Positions 18,174 through 26,074 of a stretch of DNA of 64,000 bases are shown here, in pieces (the stretch's first letter is position 1; the number at the start of each line of letters is the position of its first letter). The translations under genes and the position numbers were made by a program. The notes under the pieces were generated by a model, which worked only from the letters and a program-made list of their open reading frames with translations, made no database searches and had not been told where the DNA came from. The DNA is from CAYTSA01 sp964440345. GTDB lineage: Bacteria; Desulfobacterota; Desulfovibrionia; Desulfovibrionales; Desulfovibrionaceae. The stretch lies in the NCBI GenBank assembly GCA_964440345.1, contig CAYTSA010000004.1, positions 1-64,000 of the forward strand. Reading direction: 5' to 3'.

Positions 18174-19031
18174 ATGTCCCGATTCGATTTTACCTACTCC
18201 ATATGGTGGAACGTGCTGCTGCTCACCGGCGGCTCCTTGTTGTTCGTCGTCGGCCTGAACGGCCTTGCCGTGCCGCACCGGCTGATCACAGGCGGGCTTT
18301 TTGGCACAGCCATGCTGCTGCACTACGTCGCGCCCTTCATGAGCATCGGCCTTATGTACGGGCTGTTCAACATACCTCTGTTCGTTCTGGGCTGGTGGAA
18401 GGTGAGCAAGCGCTTTTTTTTCTATTCTCTGTACGCTATGGTCGCCCTTGCCCTGATGGCCGAAACAATCCATCCCGTCATAGAGGTGAAAAACCAGCTC
18501 TATGCAGCCATTGCCGCAGGCATCATCTGCGGGGCTGGCAGCGGGCTTATTTTACGGTCACTTGGTTCCGCCGGCGGCCTGGACATTCTGGCCGTGTACC
18601 TGTTCCAGCGCTACAATATCGGTCTGGGCCGTTTCTATTTTATGTTCAACGGCGTGCTGTTCTTGTTCAGCGCGCTCGTGCTGAACCTGGACCTGATCAT
18701 TGCCTCGCTGGTTATGGTGTTCATTTCGTCTGCGGTCATGGAGTACTGCCTGTCCATGTTCAGCCAGCGGAAAATGGTGTTCATCATTTCTTGCAAGTCG
18801 GATGTGATTGCCAGGCAGATCATGAAAAAACTGCGCATAGGCTCCACCTTTTTGCAGGGCAAGGGCGCTTACAGCGGCCAGCCCCGAGACGTGCTCATGA
18901 CGGTGATCAACAACATTCAGCTAAAGCGGCTGGAAGAAATTGTCTTCTCCGAGGATCCGCAAGCTCTGTTCGTGGTGGAGAACACATTCAACGTCATAGG
19001 CTCCAGCTTTTCGCGGCGCAAGTTGTACTGA
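18174..19031 (+). CDS. YitT-family membrane protein
   Basis: Five or six membrane segments fill the first 200 residues, including GGLFGTAMLLHYVAP and GAGSGLILRSLGSAGGLDI, which are hallmark YitT repeats. A cytoplasmic DUF2179 domain follows, with FIISCKSDVIARQI and RDVLMTVIN. The family is widespread and its transport substrate is unknown. The gene is divergent from the PfpI-like gene and upstream of sufCB. The ribosome binding site is AAGGA at an unusually long spacing of about 17 bases. Confidence 0.88.
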   Translation: MSRFDFTYSIWWNVLLLTGGSLLFVVGLNGLAVPHRLITGGLFGTAMLLHYVAPFMSIGLMYGLFNIPLFVLGWWKVSKRFFFYSLYAMVALALMAETIHPVIEVKNQLYAAIAAGIICGAGSGLILRSLGSAGGLDILAVYLFQRYNIGLGRFYFMFNGVLFLFSALVLNLDLIIASLVMVFISSAVMEYCLSMFSQRKMVFIISCKSDVIARQIMKKLRIGSTFLQGKGAYSGQPRDVLMTVINNIQLKRLEEIVFSEDPQALFVVENTFNVIGSSFSRRKLY

Positions 19032-19067
19032 CTCCACCGCAAAATCGAAGAGTTTTTGCAATCCCCA

Positions 19068-19107
19068 TTGACTCTGTCCTCTTTTGGACTCATTATTATA
19101 AGTCCAA
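19068..19107 (+). promoter_or_regulatory. Candidate promoter with operator palindrome for sufCB
   Basis: A -35-like TTGACT at 19068-19073 and CATTAT at 19091-19096 are 17 bases apart. Overlapping the -10 is a perfect inverted repeat, TTGGACT (19084-19090) and AGTCCAA (19101-19107), with a 10-base AT-only-but-one spacer. Its form resembles binding sites of Rrf2-type iron-sulfur regulators (IscR/SufR). No such regulator gene is adjacent, so the assignment is inference. Confidence 0.5.
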
Positions 19108-19130
19108 GCATGAAAAAGGGAGGCTTCGCC

Positions 19131-19913
19131 ATGCTGTCCATAGAAAATCTACACGCATCCATTGTTCCCCAAAACGGAGACAACGCGCCCGAGCGCGAAG
19201 TGCTCAAGGGCATTAACCTGCAAATAAACGAAGGTGAAACCCTGATCCTGTTCGGGCCCAACGGCTCGGGCAAGACAACGCTGCTCATGACACTGATGGG
19301 ATTCGGCAACTATAAGATCACCCAGGGCAACATCATCTTCAAGGGCGTTGACATCACCCATGCGCCCATTCATGAACGGGCCAGGCTGGGCATTGGCATG
19401 TCCTTCCAGCGGCCCCCCACCATCCATGGCCTGAAGACCCGGCACCTGGTGCAGATGTGCGGGCAGGACCGGAACGTGGACGTGGAAACCCTGGCCAAAA
19501 AAGTTAACTTCGATCATTTCCTGGACCGGGACATCAACGCCGGCTTTTCCGGCGGGGAGATCAAGCGCTCAGAACTGCTGCAACTCATGGCCCAGGAGCC
19601 GAGCCTGGTTTTATTCGACGAACCGGAATCCGGCGTGGACCTGGAGAACATGACGCTCATCGGCAACACCGTTCGCTCGCTGCTGGAAGCCAAACTGGAG
19701 CCGCAGCCCGGGCAGTCCATGAAAGACCTGAAAAACAAGCGCTCCACCGCCGGGCTGATCATTACCCACACTGGCCACATTTTGGAGTATGTGAACGCTG
19801 ACCGGGGCCAGGTGCTCTATGACGGCCATTTGTGCTGCGAAGCCAACGCCCGGGACATTTTGGACCACATCGGAAAGTTCGGCTATCAGGAATGCGTGCG
19901 CTGCCTGACCTAA
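19131..19913 (+). CDS. sufC: SufC-type ABC ATPase for Fe-S cluster assembly
   Basis: SufC is the ATPase of the SUF scaffold and acts with SufB. The Walker A loop is GPNGSGKTT at residues 42-50, the signature is FSGGEIKRSE as in SufC rather than LSGGQ of exporters, and Walker B is LVLFDEPESG. GGGAGG seven bases upstream marks the ATG at 19131. It is followed after 19 bases by sufB. SufD, SufS and SufU are not adjacent, so this is the minimal two-gene form typical of many anaerobes and archaea. Confidence 0.95.
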   Translation: MLSIENLHASIVPQNGDNAPEREVLKGINLQINEGETLILFGPNGSGKTTLLMTLMGFGNYKITQGNIIFKGVDITHAPIHERARLGIGMSFQRPPTIHGLKTRHLVQMCGQDRNVDVETLAKKVNFDHFLDRDINAGFSGGEIKRSELLQLMAQEPSLVLFDEPESGVDLENMTLIGNTVRSLLEAKLEPQPGQSMKDLKNKRSTAGLIITHTGHILEYVNADRGQVLYDGHLCCEANARDILDHIGKFGYQECVRCLT

Positions 19914-19932
19914 GAGCTGAGGAGAGAAGACA

Positions 19933-21093
19933 ATGACCAGAGATATAGACCTGAATAATTACAGCTTTTCCGGGGCGCAAGTACAAACCCTGGACGATCT
20001 GCGGACCCTCAGCGACGAGGACAAGCAACAGCTGCTCATGGCCGGCGTAGACGTGGAGGAAAAGGAACGTTCCGGTTCCTTTCTGCACATGGACCATTCT
20101 GTCGCCCACTGCAAAACCACCCAGCCTGGCCTGGAAATGCTGGACATCAAACAGGCCCTGGAAAAATACGACGGCCTGCCTGAGTACTTCTGGCAACTGG
20201 TGGACCCGGACAAAGACCAGTACACCAAGGCCGCAGCCGAGAACCTGCACGGCGGCTACTTCATCCGGGCCAAGGCCGGCGCAAAGATCACCGAGCCGGT
20301 CCAGTCATGCCTGTTCATCAAAGGCCAAAAGGTGGGCCAGAACGTCCACAACATTATTATCGTGGAAGAAGGCGCAGAGATGCACATCATTACAGGCTGC
20401 GCCGTGGCCCACGGGACCAAGGAAGCCGCCCACCTGGGCATCTCTGAATTTTTCATCAAAAAAGGCGGCAAGCTGACCTTCACCATGATCCACAACTGGA
20501 GCGAAGAGACCGCCGTGCGGCCGCGCTCTGCTGGCGTCATCGAGGAAGGCGGCGTGTTCTTGAACAATTACGTGCTGCTCAAGCCAGTGAAAGACCTGCA
20601 GATGTATCCCACGCTACACCTGAAGGGCCGGGGCGCCGTGGCCCGGTTCAATTCGGTCATCGTGGCCCCTCCCGGCAGCTACGTGGACACGGGCAACCGC
20701 ATCCTGCTGGACGCGCCGGACACCCGGGGCGAGATCATAGCCCGCACGCTGACCAGCGGCGGGACCATCATCAACCGCGGGCACATCCGCGGCAGCCACG
20801 TGCCGGCCAAAGGCCACCTGGAGTGCAAGGGACTCATCTTGGGAGGCGGGATCATACACGCCATACCGGAGCTGGAAGGAACTGTCCCCGGCGTGGAACT
20901 GAGCCACGAGGCCGCCGTGGGCAAGATAGCCCAGGAAGAGATCGAGTACCTCATGGCCCGAGGCATGGATGAGGATGAAGCCACCTCCACCATTGTCCGC
21001 GGCTTCTTGAACGTGGACATCATGGGCCTGCCCAAGGAGCTGCAAGAAGTGGTGGAAAAGACCATATCAGAGTCTGAAAAGGATATGTTCTAA
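19933..21093 (+). CDS. sufB: SufB-family Fe-S cluster scaffold protein
   Basis: The 386-residue product is the SufB/SufD-type beta-helix scaffold on which Fe-S clusters are built. Conserved stretches include GAEMHIITGCAVAHGTKEAAHLG, VRPRSAGVIEEGG and the C-terminal HEAAVGKIAQEEIEYLMARG. As the only SufB/D gene here, it probably forms a homodimer with two SufC subunits. GAGGAGAGAAGAC precedes the ATG. Aconitases, ferredoxins and the many radical SAM enzymes of such an organism would be clients. Confidence 0.94.
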   Translation: MTRDIDLNNYSFSGAQVQTLDDLRTLSDEDKQQLLMAGVDVEEKERSGSFLHMDHSVAHCKTTQPGLEMLDIKQALEKYDGLPEYFWQLVDPDKDQYTKAAAENLHGGYFIRAKAGAKITEPVQSCLFIKGQKVGQNVHNIIIVEEGAEMHIITGCAVAHGTKEAAHLGISEFFIKKGGKLTFTMIHNWSEETAVRPRSAGVIEEGGVFLNNYVLLKPVKDLQMYPTLHLKGRGAVARFNSVIVAPPGSYVDTGNRILLDAPDTRGEIIARTLTSGGTIINRGHIRGSHVPAKGHLECKGLILGGGIIHAIPELEGTVPGVELSHEAAVGKIAQEEIEYLMARGMDEDEATSTIVRGFLNVDIMGLPKELQEVVEKTISESEKDMF

Positions 21094-21110
21094 AACACTG
21101 CCAGCTTACC

Positions 21111-21578
21111 CCTGAGAAAGGTAAGCAGCGCGAAGGTGAGCGAGCATAAGCCGAAGGCGGTCGTCTGCGCAGCAGGCGACATGCGAGCGACAGTCTGATC
21201 CCCGAAGCCGCGCAGCGGCGCAGGGGGCAGACGTCATATGGCAATCCATCAGACGGCGAGGCAGCGCTGACCAACACGGCGTCTTACGCTTGGATAACCG
21301 ACGAAGGCGAAGCCGAGGGGATGGACGACACACTTGCTCGCACCAGCTTTAACTTTCTTTCGCCTGAGAAGGGTAAGCAGCGCGAAGCCAACGGCTGTGA
21401 TACGCAGCAGGCGACATGCGAGCGACAGCTCTGCACTTACTTGGCGTTACATCACAACAGTATACGTGAAAGAATACCCACGATACCAACAAAATACGCC
21501 ATGCATTGCGCCAAGTAAGTGCAGAGCGTCATTAGGTGCAGGGGCGAAGCCGAGGGGATGGACGACACACTTGCTCGC
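21111..21578. repeat. Two diverged copies of a three-part repeat module
   Basis: The 590-base gap after sufB contains no credible gene but holds the same three blocks twice in the same order. Block A (25 bp, one mismatch) is at 21111-21135 and 21363-21387. Block B (about 26 bp identical, within CGCAGCAGGCGACATGCGAG) is at about 21168-21193 and 21403-21428. Block C (36 bp identical) is at 21306-21341 and 21543-21578. The sequence between blocks differs. This looks like a duplicated non-coding element or the debris of two insertions. Confidence 0.75.
21428..21527. repeat. Inverted repeat with 19-bp perfect arms
   Basis: GCTCTGCACTTACTTGGCG at 21428-21446 recurs as its exact reverse complement at 21509-21527, leaving a 62-base AT-richer centre. 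It sits inside the second repeat module, directly after block B and before block C. It could be the ends of a tiny mobile element or a large RNA stem. Confidence 0.75.
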
Positions 21579-21681
21579 GCCTGCCTAATGAATTAACCGC
21601 AGATGAACGCAGACTAAGGCGGGCCGGACTGCCGGCCCGCCATACCGAAAAGACACATCACCGGTATCAGATGAGGCTGCC

Positions 21682-21906
21682 ATGGCCGGCAAAACCATAG
21701 GCAAACGCAAGCTCCCGGAGCTGGGCGAAGTGCGTGTCCCCTCGCAAGAGGAGCAGGAACGCCTGGCTGCAATCAACTCCCTCCCTTACTCCGCCCCAAA
21801 AGGCGTCCACTTCTTCTCTTCCCACGAAAAGGCCAACGCCGCCCACGAACAATGGGCCGTGGAAACCATGCGCATCCTGCGGGAACAACGCACATGGAAA
21901 AAGTAA
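21682..21906 (+). CDS. Small protein paired with a nucleotidyltransferase
   Basis: This 74-residue product is basic at the start (MAGKTIGKRKLPELGEVRVP) and helical later, with no recognised domain. Its last 13 bases overlap the ATG of the following nucleotidyltransferase gene. Such an arrangement, a short unknown upstream of a minimal nucleotidyltransferase, is common among toxin-antitoxin-like pairs. Which partner is the antitoxin is not shown. GAGG upstream of the ATG supports translation. Confidence 0.65.
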   Translation: MAGKTIGKRKLPELGEVRVPSQEEQERLAAINSLPYSAPKGVHFFSSHEKANAAHEQWAVETMRILREQRTWKK

Positions 21907-22166
21907 GACGCGCAACGTGGAACGATGTGGTGAACCTGTGTCGGTTGCTCCACAAGCATAACGTCAATTATATCCTTGTGGGCGGCTATGCCTTATGCGC
22001 CGACGGTTTTTCCCGGGCCACGTATGATATTGACGTGGCCGTAGACCCGTCGCTTGAAAACAGCAAAAAATGGGTGCTCGCTCTTTCAGAACTGCCCGAC
22101 GAAGCAGCCAAGGAACTTGCTGAGGTCTATGACCCGTTTGCAGAGCGAGCAGAAGTGAAGCATTGA
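21894..22166 (+). pseudogene. Truncated minimal nucleotidyltransferase
   Basis: The 90-residue frame contains ILVGGYALCADGFSRATYDIDVAV. This has the GG and DxD elements of the nucleotidyltransferase fold seen in AbiEii/MNT-type proteins, which transfer nucleotides to tRNA or partner proteins. Family members are usually 150-200 residues. Here the frame ends soon after YDPFAERAEVKH, before the C-terminal helices, and I could not find the missing part in the next 150 bases. It is therefore probably a deletion remnant. The ATG at 21894 lies within the upstream small gene. Confidence 0.6.
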
Positions 22167-22323
22167 CTGGCCGGCCGCTACTGCTACCGATGACCTCGAC
22201 GGCGAGGGGCGTCTGACAGGAAGAAGAATTTTTCCAGCAGATTTTGGACTTGATCCCAGGCGGTGGATTCTGCGCTCTTTTCTTCCTTGAACACCGGAGC
22301 CAGTTCGCGTATCCCTGGCAGTC

Positions 22324-23193
22324 ATGCGCATCTGTATCGCCATACCGCACTTTTACCGGGACGTGGGGGGCAAACACCATTCCCTGCGCGGGGACCCCAA
22401 GCCCCGCATCCGCGCCCTGAGCCGGCAGATTCTGAACCTGCACCGGCTCTTTGGCGGCCGCAACGGCCAGATACGAGTAGGCTACCGCACTTCGCACTTC
22501 GTCAACCAGAACATGGCCCACGAGTTGACCATACTGGTATGCACCACCGGAGACGATCACCTGGCGAAACAGCTTACCGTTCCGCGTCAGTTTTTTGAAC
22601 ACGTCGCCACGGACGCAGAACCCCACAACCTTGGGCTGGCCTGCCGCATGCAGTTGCGGGACAGGCTGGGCGAACATGACTACTACTGCTACCTGGAAGA
22701 CGACCTGATTTTGCATGATCCTCTTTTTTTTCAGAAGATCGCATGGTTCACCGCGCACACTGGCAACGTGGCCGTGCTGGGGCCCAACCGCTATGAGCTG
22801 CCCTTGCGCGGGCCCTTCACCAAACTGTACATCGACGGCGATCTGAAGCCCGAAGTGACGCAGAAATATCAGGACAGAGAAGAACAACCCCAGTTGCGGG
22901 CCCGGGTCATGGACTGGGAAGTTGCTTTTGAGCGGCCACTGAACCCGCACTCTGGTTGTTACTTTCTTAATGCGGCGCAGATGACCCACTGGACAGAGCA
23001 GGATCACTTCTCGCTGCCTTCCGACGAATTCATCGGCCCGCTGGAGTCCGCGGCCACACTGGGCATATTGCGCACCTTCCGCATTTACAAGCCACACCCG
23101 GCCTGCTCCGGATTCCTCGAAATCGAACACGCGGGGAACAGCTTTGCCTCGCTGATAGGCAAAAGCGTGGCGCCTCCGGAGAAGAGCGAATAG
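22324..23193 (+). CDS. Unrecognised protein, possibly glycosyltransferase-like
   Basis: The 289-residue product starts MRICIAIPHFYRDVGG. It contains a central DYYCYLEDDLILHDPLFF segment followed by NVAVLGPNRYEL and SGCYFLNAAQMTHW. An acidic EDD after a beta strand, followed by a substrate loop, recalls the DxD site of GT-A glycosyltransferases, but this is by eye and the family is not one I can name. No signal peptide or membrane segment is present. The ATG has no strong ribosome binding site. The gene is convergent with glnA. Confidence 0.65.
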   Translation: MRICIAIPHFYRDVGGKHHSLRGDPKPRIRALSRQILNLHRLFGGRNGQIRVGYRTSHFVNQNMAHELTILVCTTGDDHLAKQLTVPRQFFEHVATDAEPHNLGLACRMQLRDRLGEHDYYCYLEDDLILHDPLFFQKIAWFTAHTGNVAVLGPNRYELPLRGPFTKLYIDGDLKPEVTQKYQDREEQPQLRARVMDWEVAFERPLNPHSGCYFLNAAQMTHWTEQDHFSLPSDEFIGPLESAATLGILRTFRIYKPHPACSGFLEIEHAGNSFASLIGKSVAPPEKSE

Positions 23194-23266
23194 CAACAGC
23201 AGACCATTACCGCAGACGAACGCAGACAGCGAGCCGCAGGGGTGCGGCGGCGTATGGACAGCCTGA

Positions 23267-23291
23267 AGCCCCCCGGATGAACCGGGGGGCT
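23267..23291. terminator. Bidirectional terminator hairpin after glnA
   Basis: AGCCCCCCGG at 23267-23276 and CCGGGGGGCT at 23282-23291 form a perfect 10-bp GC stem with an ATGAA loop. It sits between convergent genes and can serve both. A U-tract is absent on either side. Confidence 0.65.
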
Positions 23292-23322
23292 GGAGGGAGA
23301 ATGCCCGAACAGAGGAAGGGAA

Positions 23323-24669
23323 TTACAAGATGGGCAAATAGCGTTCCAGTTCAAAGGCGGACACGTGGGTGCGGTAGGCGTCCCATTCGATGAGCTTGTT
23401 GCCCACCAGGTTCGAGTGCAGGTGTTCGCCCAGAATTTCTTTCATCAGTTCGCTGCCTTGCAGGCTGATGGCGGCTTCGTACAAAGAACCCGGAAGGGCT
23501 TCAATGCCGTATTTGCTCAGGTCTTCAGACTCCATGGCAAAGATGTTCTTTTCCACGGCGGCAGAAAGCTCGTAGCCTTCTTCCATGCCCTTGAGGCCGG
23601 CTCCCAGCATGACGGCAAAGCACAGGTAGGGGTTTGCCGCCGGGTCCGGAGACCGCAGCTCGATGCGGGTGGCGGCTTCTTTGCCCGGCTTGTACAGAGG
23701 CACGCGGATGAGGGCGGAGCGGTTGCGCTGGGCCCAGGCAATGTACACTGGCGCTTCGTAGCCAGGCACCAGCCGCTTGTAGGAGTTCACCCACTGGTTG
23801 GTAACGCAGACGAATTCCTTGGCGTGCTTGAGCAGGCCGGCGATGTAGCTCTTGCATTCCTTGGACAAGCTGTGCGGGTCGGAAGCGTCAAAAAAGGCGT
23901 TCTTGCCATTCTTGAACAAGGACTGGTGGCAGTGCATGCCGGAGCCGTTTTCGCCGAACAGCGGCTTGGGCATGAACGTGGCGTAGCAGCCGTGCTTGCG
24001 GGCGATTTCTTTGACAATGACCTTGTAGGTCATGGCAAAGTCAGCCATGGTCACGGCGTCCTGGAAGCGCAAGTCGATTTCGTGCTGGCTGGGGGCCACT
24101 TCGTGGTGGGAGTATTCCACCTGGATGCCCATCTGCTGCAGGGCAAAGATGATGTCGCGGCGTACGTCGTTGGCCAGGTCCAGGGGCGGGGCGTCAAAGT
24201 AGCCGCCGGAATCCAGAGTCTCAGGGCAGGTGGGCGAGGCGAACAGGAAGAACTCCAGTTCCGGGCCCATGTAGGCGGTGTAGCCCTTCTGAGCAGCCTT
24301 GTCGCAGATGCGCTTGAGAATGTAGCGGGGGTCGCCTTCATAAGGGGTGCCGTCAGGGTTTTTCACGTCGCAGAACATCCGGGCAACAGGGCGGTCAGAC
24401 GGACGCCAGGAGCACAGCTGAAACGTGGTGGGGTCCGGCCAGGCAACCATGTCGGATTCTTCAATGCGGGTGAAACCCAGAATGGACGAGCCGTCAAAGC
24501 CCATACCTTCTTCAAAGGCGCCTTCGAGCTCGTTGGGGGTCACCTGGAATGATTTCAGGGTGCCCAGGATATCGACGAACCAAAACTGAACAAAGCTGAC
24601 ATTGTAATCTTTGACTGCTTTGATAACGTCGTCGCCGTTCTTGCAATTGAACACGGGAATGCTTTCCAT
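23323..24669 (-). CDS. glnA: Glutamine synthetase, type I
   Basis: The enzyme makes glutamine from glutamate, ammonia and ATP. The product has the type I landmarks MGFDGSSILGF, GPELEFFLF, NGSGMHCHQS and NRSALIRVP. At 448 residues it is shorter than the adenylylated enterobacterial form. The region that normally carries the NLYDLP adenylylation site reads GIEALPGSLYEA, so it is probably of the GSI-alpha type and not controlled by GlnE. GGAGGAAC precedes the ATG. It is a single-gene unit with its own promoter and terminator. Confidence 0.97.
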   Translation of the reverse strand: MESIPVFNCKNGDDVIKAVKDYNVSFVQFWFVDILGTLKSFQVTPNELEGAFEEGMGFDGSSILGFTRIEESDMVAWPDPTTFQLCSWRPSDRPVARMFCDVKNPDGTPYEGDPRYILKRICDKAAQKGYTAYMGPELEFFLFASPTCPETLDSGGYFDAPPLDLANDVRRDIIFALQQMGIQVEYSHHEVAPSQHEIDLRFQDAVTMADFAMTYKVIVKEIARKHGCYATFMPKPLFGENGSGMHCHQSLFKNGKNAFFDASDPHSLSKECKSYIAGLLKHAKEFVCVTNQWVNSYKRLVPGYEAPVYIAWAQRNRSALIRVPLYKPGKEAATRIELRSPDPAANPYLCFAVMLGAGLKGMEEGYELSAAVEKNIFAMESEDLSKYGIEALPGSLYEAAISLQGSELMKEILGEHLHSNLVGNKLIEWDAYRTHVSAFELERYLPIL

Positions 24670-24720
24670 ACGTAAGTTCCTCCAGAATGTTTATGTAGTC
24701 TTAATTCCTGTGAAACTACA

Positions 24721-24726
24721 ATTATA
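24721..24726 (-). promoter_or_regulatory. Candidate -10 element of glnA
   Basis: Read on the minus strand this is TATAAT, about 52 bases before the glnA ATG. The 17-base-distant -35 (AAGCAC) is poor, so an activator may be needed. I did not find a sigma-54 GG/GC site. Confidence 0.4.
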
Positions 24727-24875
24727 CAAGATAAGGGCCAGTAGTGCTTTATATTGATATCTCTGCTGCTTACAAGAACATCCCCGCAATGCAGACAAGC
24801 AATATTTAACAATTTCGGAAAAAGATAAGGCTGCGAAAAGACGATTTTTTCGAATTTGTAAAGAAGAGCTTGCTA

Positions 24876-24930
24876 GCGCCTTTTCGCGTTGAGATAACGC
24901 CCGCTCCTGAAACAATGTACAATTGTTTCA
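24876..24930. repeat. Dispersed AT-rich element with palindrome
   Basis: The segment starts GCGCCTTTTCGCGTTGAGAT and is related to 42305-42352 and 58110-58158. It ends with a perfect 9-bp inverted repeat, TGAAACAAT (24908-24916) and ATTGTTTCA (24922-24930). It fills part of the 420-base gap between glnA and the radical SAM gene and may terminate the latter. The rest of that gap holds the glnA promoter and nothing else I can identify. Confidence 0.55.
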
Positions 24931-25088
24931 TGAAAATGCTTATTACCAAAAGCATAAAATGGCTAACATCTTGTTGGTCAAAGCTATACAAACGGCCGCA
25001 GCCGCGCTCTGCGCAGCCGGAGCTGGATGCCGCCAACATTCTGCTCCAAGTAAGAAGAGCGTCTCAACATGTTCAATGTTACAATGCG

Positions 25089-26042
25089 CTAACCAAGCAA
25101 CCGGCGCAACACATACGCCATGCGCTCCTCCCGGTCGTCCAGGCGGGTCAACCCAAAATTGCTGGCGGCCTGCACAGCCTGCGCATATTCAGCCCGGCTC
25201 ACGGCCCGGGAAAGCTCCGGAAAATCCTGGGGGCGGGCCGCAGCCGGCCCGCACGGCCGGTACTGGTCCATGAGGTTAACATATGTGTCCCGGGAAAGCG
25301 AGGCCAGCCGGCGCATCCACAGCTCCGTGCCGGCCGCCCCTTTCGGCATAACTAGATGCCGGACCAGCAGTCCCCGCACCGCCATGTTTGCATCGTCCAG
25401 CTCCAGATCGCCGACCTGCTGGTGCATCTCCTGTACTGCCGCCCAGGCAACATCTGGATAGTCCGGCGCGCGGCAGAAACGCCGGGCTATTTCCGGGTCG
25501 GCAAACTTCACGTCCGGCATGTAGATGTCCACGACCTCGTCCAGCAACTGCAGCGTTTCCACAGCGTCATAGCCGCTGGAGTTGTAGACCACAGGCAGGT
25601 CCAAGCCAGACCCGGCGGCCAGAACCAGAGCTTCCAGAAACTGCGGGACCACGTGCGACGGCGTCACCAGGTTTATGTTCGCCGCCCCGTCGCGGGCCAG
25701 GCTGAGCATGATTCCGGCCAGCTGCTCTGGCGTTGCTTCAGTCGCCCCCAGCGTGGAGCTGCTGATATCCCAATTCTGACAAAAGCAGCAGCCCAGGTTG
25801 CAGCCGGCGAAGAAGATGGTTCCAGAGCCGGACTCGCCCGCCAGAGGCGCTTCTTCGCCGAAATGCAGTGAAAAGCTCCCCACTGGCGCCAGCCGGCCCG
25901 CCCCGCACACGCCCCGCTCGTCCTCCAGCCGGTTCACGCGGCAACGACGAGGGCACAACTCGCAGGAAGACAGCCGAGCCGTGGCTTCATCCGATCTGCG
26001 CTGCAGCTCGGCCGATGCGTGTAAAAGCTCGTATGCAGCCAC
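25089..26042 (-). CDS. Radical SAM protein of the PflX / COG1313 type
   Basis: The product resembles pyruvate-formate-lyase-activating enzymes but belongs to the longer group with an N-terminal cysteine cluster (CELCPRRC...GVCGAG). The radical SAM motif is C81-x3-C85-x2-C88 in FFAGCNLGCCFCQNW. It should bind a 4Fe-4S cluster and cleave S-adenosylmethionine. The substrate of this group is unknown. The start is GTG with GAGGAG five bases upstream. It follows the secreted-protein gene after 33 bases on the same strand and may share its transcript. Confidence 0.9.
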   Translation of the reverse strand: MAAYELLHASAELQRRSDEATARLSSCELCPRRCRVNRLEDERGVCGAGRLAPVGSFSLHFGEEAPLAGESGSGTIFFAGCNLGCCFCQNWDISSSTLGATEATPEQLAGIMLSLARDGAANINLVTPSHVVPQFLEALVLAAGSGLDLPVVYNSSGYDAVETLQLLDEVVDIYMPDVKFADPEIARRFCRAPDYPDVAWAAVQEMHQQVGDLELDDANMAVRGLLVRHLVMPKGAAGTELWMRRLASLSRDTYVNLMDQYRPCGPAAARPQDFPELSRAVSRAEYAQAVQAASNFGLTRLDDREERMAYVLRRLLG

Positions 26043-26074
26043 GCCGTCTCCTCGCTCCCCGCTGTGCGTACAGG

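Noticed and set aside
21111..21578. CRISPR array
   Set aside because: The repeats are three different blocks present only twice with uneven spacing, and there are no cas genes.
21964..23196. 410-codon minus-strand ORF across the 22 kb region
   Set aside because: It lies opposite the plus-strand gene at 22324-23193, which has better codon use. The minus-strand product has no recognisable motif.
23365..24552. 395-codon plus-strand ORF opposite glnA
   Set aside because: It is antisense to a highly conserved glutamine synthetase and its composition is that of a GC-rich shadow frame with no domain or ribosome binding site.
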